From Uloborus plumipes (Eukaryota; Arthropoda; Arachnida; Araneae; Uloboridae), in contig JAXGGA010002062.1 of NCBI GenBank assembly GCA_038373865.1, positions 62,001-126,000 of the forward strand: 64,000 nucleotides of DNA, read 5' to 3'. The translations under genes and the position numbers were made by a program. The notes beneath the pieces are model-generated. The model made no database searches. It had not been told where the DNA came from and was given only the letters and a program-made list of their open reading frames with translations. Positions 60,701-64,000 of the stretch are shown piece after piece (the first letter of the stretch is position 1; the number at the start of each line of letters is the position of its first letter).

Positions 60701-61428
60701 GCGCTGCTCGTTTTTTTTTTCTTTTGATTGATTTTTATAACATTTCCTTTTTTTGGGTCTTTCTTTTTTCATTTTCAACACATATTACTAACAGGCATAG
60801 AGATTGCCAATTTCATTACCCCCCTCATCTCTTTGTTATACAAGATCATTTAAATTTGATTATATTGTAATATTGTACAAGAAAAATAAGTATTTTAATA
60901 TTGTTGTGTACTTTGTGTATTTCCTGAAAATAATTCGAATCAGCTATCATGACCATTACTAGTCTGAGTATGACCATAGATAAGCGAGTGGGACCATAAC
61001 TTGTTAAACCTGTGTATTCCAATTTATTTAAGAACATATACATACATTAAAATTGAAAGTTAATTAAAATATCAGAGCTGTGAAAGTGAGATTTTTAAGT
61101 TCTAACACTGTTAGAATTTGTTTTTCCATGAACTGAAATTGCAACATTTGTATCCAAATTAGAAAAAAAAAAATAAGCATGCCCATATCTAGTCATTTAC
61201 CTTATGCGTTTCTTAATTTTATTCTTAGAAACTTAAAACTAGTTTGGTGTCACACTTTCCAGGGGTGTCACCGGACTCATCTCTCTCTCTCCCCCAAAAT
61301 GTCGGTTTTTTTCCCTCCTTTTCTTTTTTTCTTCTTCCTTCTCTCTTTTTTTGGTCCCCTCCGGGTGCCACCCCTTAGACGGGTGACACCCGAGGTGGAC
61401 TACCACACCCCTTAGCTACTGAATAAGG

Positions 61429-64000
61429 ACATAGTTTTGTAGCAAGAAACAAACACAATTAACTGATTTTTTCGTAAAGGACGAATTAAAATTTTGTTTT
61501 TTCTGAACATTTCTTACCCAAGAGTGCAGTGTATTTCATCCAATAAATTATTTTACTTAGGCGTTATCGTAAGTACCACTTCTTTATAGACATTGCTTGA
61601 GAACCTTAAATACAAATAATTTTTTATGCTGTACCTGTTATCAGTTTGTACAGATCACGATTTAAGTGTAATGCAATTATTTTTAAGCAGAAGACATTTT
61701 TTATCTTCTTTACTTCCTTATTTTATCCCATGTTCGAACCCTGCTTTTTACCCATGCTACCTGGATCTGCAGTTATGCGGATTGCTTGCAGCGTCAGTTG
61801 GTCTGGATGAATGCGCTTATACTGTATTTCAAAACATAATCAAAAACATAGGTATTCTTTTCTTAAAGCCAATAGAAAATGCTAAGTTCAAATCAAAACA
61901 TTTTAGTAACTAAGCAATTAAAGAAACAAAGAGTTAAGTTCTTAAGTTTTAGAAAAAAAAAAGAATAAAATGGTGTAAATGTCAAAGTACTACCACTGAG
62001 TTCCGTTACTAAAAATGGTTGCTTTAGTAGTCTGAAATGCGAAAAATCGTCGGTTAGAGGCAAAAAAAGTTTCTAAAATAATCTCCCGGTTTTCTTTTTA
62101 AATAGCATTATGTCATAAGTACTTCGATAAAAATGGACATACCTTAAACGAGTACGAAGTATGTAGACACGTAAAGCCGAGAATAGTCTTAAAAAGAGGT
62201 GTACATTTTTGTAAAAATTTCCCTTAAACTTTTCAAAGAAAAAGGACCTTCCAAAACATATTTTCTAGACTTGTCCACTTTTTGAAATAAACACTAAAAA
62301 AAAAAAATTACCGATACATTTTGATATAATTTCATTGTCTGATCGTTAATTAAAGACAACTGTGAAAGGCTGACTGCGTAAGAAGTGCAGAAAGTCCGAT
62401 TCGAGATATTTCCGACCACTTAGGATCTAGGGCTCGTATTTAAAAAATAAGTGTGATAAGGTTACAAGAAATTAAAAAGAAAAATTTTACTGATATTCAT
62501 TCAACATAAAAACATTTTACAAAAATTGTAGCAGCCGAAAGGAACTCTGCAAAAGTGGTGATCGCAAATACTAACCCTTCTCAAAACTCGCATTCGCTAA
62601 AACGAAACCTTTGCAAAAACTCGATATGAGAAAAAGGAAACTTTTCGTATGCAAATATGATCACACTTTTAAACATAGCTGTTAAATTTCATTTTCCTCC
62701 TTTTTAAAACCCTAATCCCCCACCCCTAACAAAGAAGTCTGCTAAACTTTCCCGATTTTTTTTATTTATTTATTTTTGAAAAAGAGATTCTAAATGTAAA
62801 AGCAAAATTTGGATTTTTTCCATTGTTTTCACCCAATAATATTTTTATGCATTAAAACGGGCATTTTCATGCATTTTAGTTGCTTTTTCATTGAAATAGT
62901 CTGTTTTTTTTTTTTTTTTTTTTTTTTTGCAATTGGCAGCAAAACGTTTTAGAAACATCCAAACTCCCATGTTTTGACTTTAGAGTGAATAGTGTGAGAG
63001 ATAGAGACGCACGTAAAATAAACTTTAAGGGGACCTGGGGGGTGGGGGGGGGGTATTATAAGATACTAATACCTGATAGAATTCCAACTTATCCTTAATT
63101 TCTACCGACAGAAGTCTTTGACTAAATACTGTAAGAACGGGCCTTCGTCCCCTAAATTCATCAAAGATAGCTTGAAATTGCGTTCAACTTTGGAATAAGT
63201 TCTATAAGATCCAAAGCTCTTCTTTCCCTGATCTTTACCAAAAATTTCTCTATTTTACTTCAATTACTTCAATTTAAAAAATTTCTTCTACTCACTGCTC
63301 TCTCACCCCCCCCCCCTTTATATCGCGAAAAACAAACTAAAAGTGTGTTAGAAAAAATTCAATTTCTGTAATTTTCTCTCGATCTTCCACTGATAACCCC
63401 TCTTCCGTTCTGTCTCTGACGCAATCAAAGAAAAAACGGAAGAATTTTCTTGTACTTGGTTCTGAAACTTTTTCGATACTTCGGCTTCCTTTTTTTGAGG
63501 GGGGGGGGACGTTTCCCCTTCTTTCCCAAGCGTTAATTAACTTGGGGAAACTCAAAATGGATATTTCAGTAGTCCAATTCGAAATTCATTCGGGGGTGAG
63601 TAAAATCGAAAATTGGGCTAAAATTTGAGGGAAAATGTTTTTGCGAATGCATTTCTTGCGTCATTTTCACCATATGCTTACATTTCAGAATTTTTAAGTA
63701 ATTTTTTTTAACTTGCTATTTTCTTTCAGAAACACGAACAGATGTTTAGTCACTCATTTTAGGTGTGTGAAAAAGTAATTGGTTGTACACTTTGATGCAT
63801 AATTAAGTATTCAAATGATGTTGTAAAACTTTTTAAGTTGCAAGGAAAATTGTCGTCCATTACCATACAAAATTAATATGAAATCTCACGTTTAAACTAT
63901 ATTATAGCGCCTAGAACCAACTTAATTTGAAATTACTAGCGTCCCTGAAGCTTAAAACGATGTTTGTAGTTATTAAAATATTGATAAAAAACTGTATGGT
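61429..64000. other. Intergenic stretch to the window end, nothing recognised
   Basis: AT-rich, with a 25-T tract at 62904-62928 and G/C tracts near 63040, 63308 and 63500. Short open frames (61626-61913, 63337-63555 on the minus strand) match no family I know and lack splice or promoter support. Confidence 0.5.

Larger units (their letters stand above)
56277..61420. mobile_element. hAT-like element, 5.1 kb, carrying a tandem array and two nested elements
   Basis: Left end CAGTGGCGTAGCTAGCAAGA; right end the complement of AGTAGCTAAGGGGTGTGG. Both continue into GTGTCACCC-rich sequence. The perfect 8-bp duplication GAATAAGG lies at 56269-56276 and 61421-61428. Inside are a 662-bp hAT (56847-57508), CAGGGTTC copy C (57728-59669) and a degenerate tandem repeat (about 57620-60210). 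No transposase recognised. Confidence 0.8.

Overview
The window is AT-rich, intron-rich animal nuclear DNA. It has spliceosomal GT-AG exons, animal protein families and a very dense load of cut-and-paste DNA transposons. It looks like an arthropod genome with a large repeat fraction; a chelicerate such as a spider is my guess, and the sequence does not settle it.

Three protein-coding genes, all on the + strand, can be read by exon-by-exon translation. (1) The last coding exon of a sorting nexin 3/12 gene is at 1094-1199, with its 3' UTR after it. (2) A complete Pumilio homologue 3 gene (PUM3/Puf-A, 'penguin' in flies) has 15 coding exons from 8309 to 33244. They join in phase into 636 codons plus a stop, and a poly(A) signal lies 12 bases after the stop. 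(3) A complete adenylate kinase 2 gene has 5 coding exons from 41354 to 52727, joining into 248 codons plus a stop. The genes do unrelated housekeeping jobs (endosomal sorting, ribosome biogenesis, adenine nucleotide balance) and nothing suggests they work together.

Most of the rest is transposon. Many elements can be delimited to the base by terminal inverted repeats (TIRs) and target-site duplications (TSDs). Most are hAT-type elements and MITEs with 8-bp TSDs: 1830-4638, 2332-2730, 5856-6303, 11710-18069, 15373-17756, 21363-21671, 34450-36609, 35497-35639, 44539-44793, 45978-46640, 53420-53816, 56277-61420 and 56847-57508. There is a Tc1-like element (13459-15060, TA) whose stop codon carries a TTA-duplicating MITE, and TA-duplicating pogo/mariner-like MITEs (40876-41022, 45069-45470, 45612-45814, 51381-51565). 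There are TTAA piggyBac-like MITEs (27622-27847, 43306-43534, perhaps 18104-18709 and 54180-54691). A family starting CAGGGTTC has 5-bp TSDs (9213-11005, 26210-28042, 57728-59669), and two elements have 6-bp TSDs (9374-10382, 47352-48043). A tRNA-type SINE is split by a hAT insertion (45841-46768). A 648-bp near-perfect palindrome lies in PUM3 intron 13.

Nesting runs three deep at 11702-18077 and gives a relative insertion order. I found no new enzymatic or defence system. The novelty lies in the transposon families and their nesting, the fold-back element inside a housekeeping intron, and a degenerate tandem array carried inside a hAT-like element.
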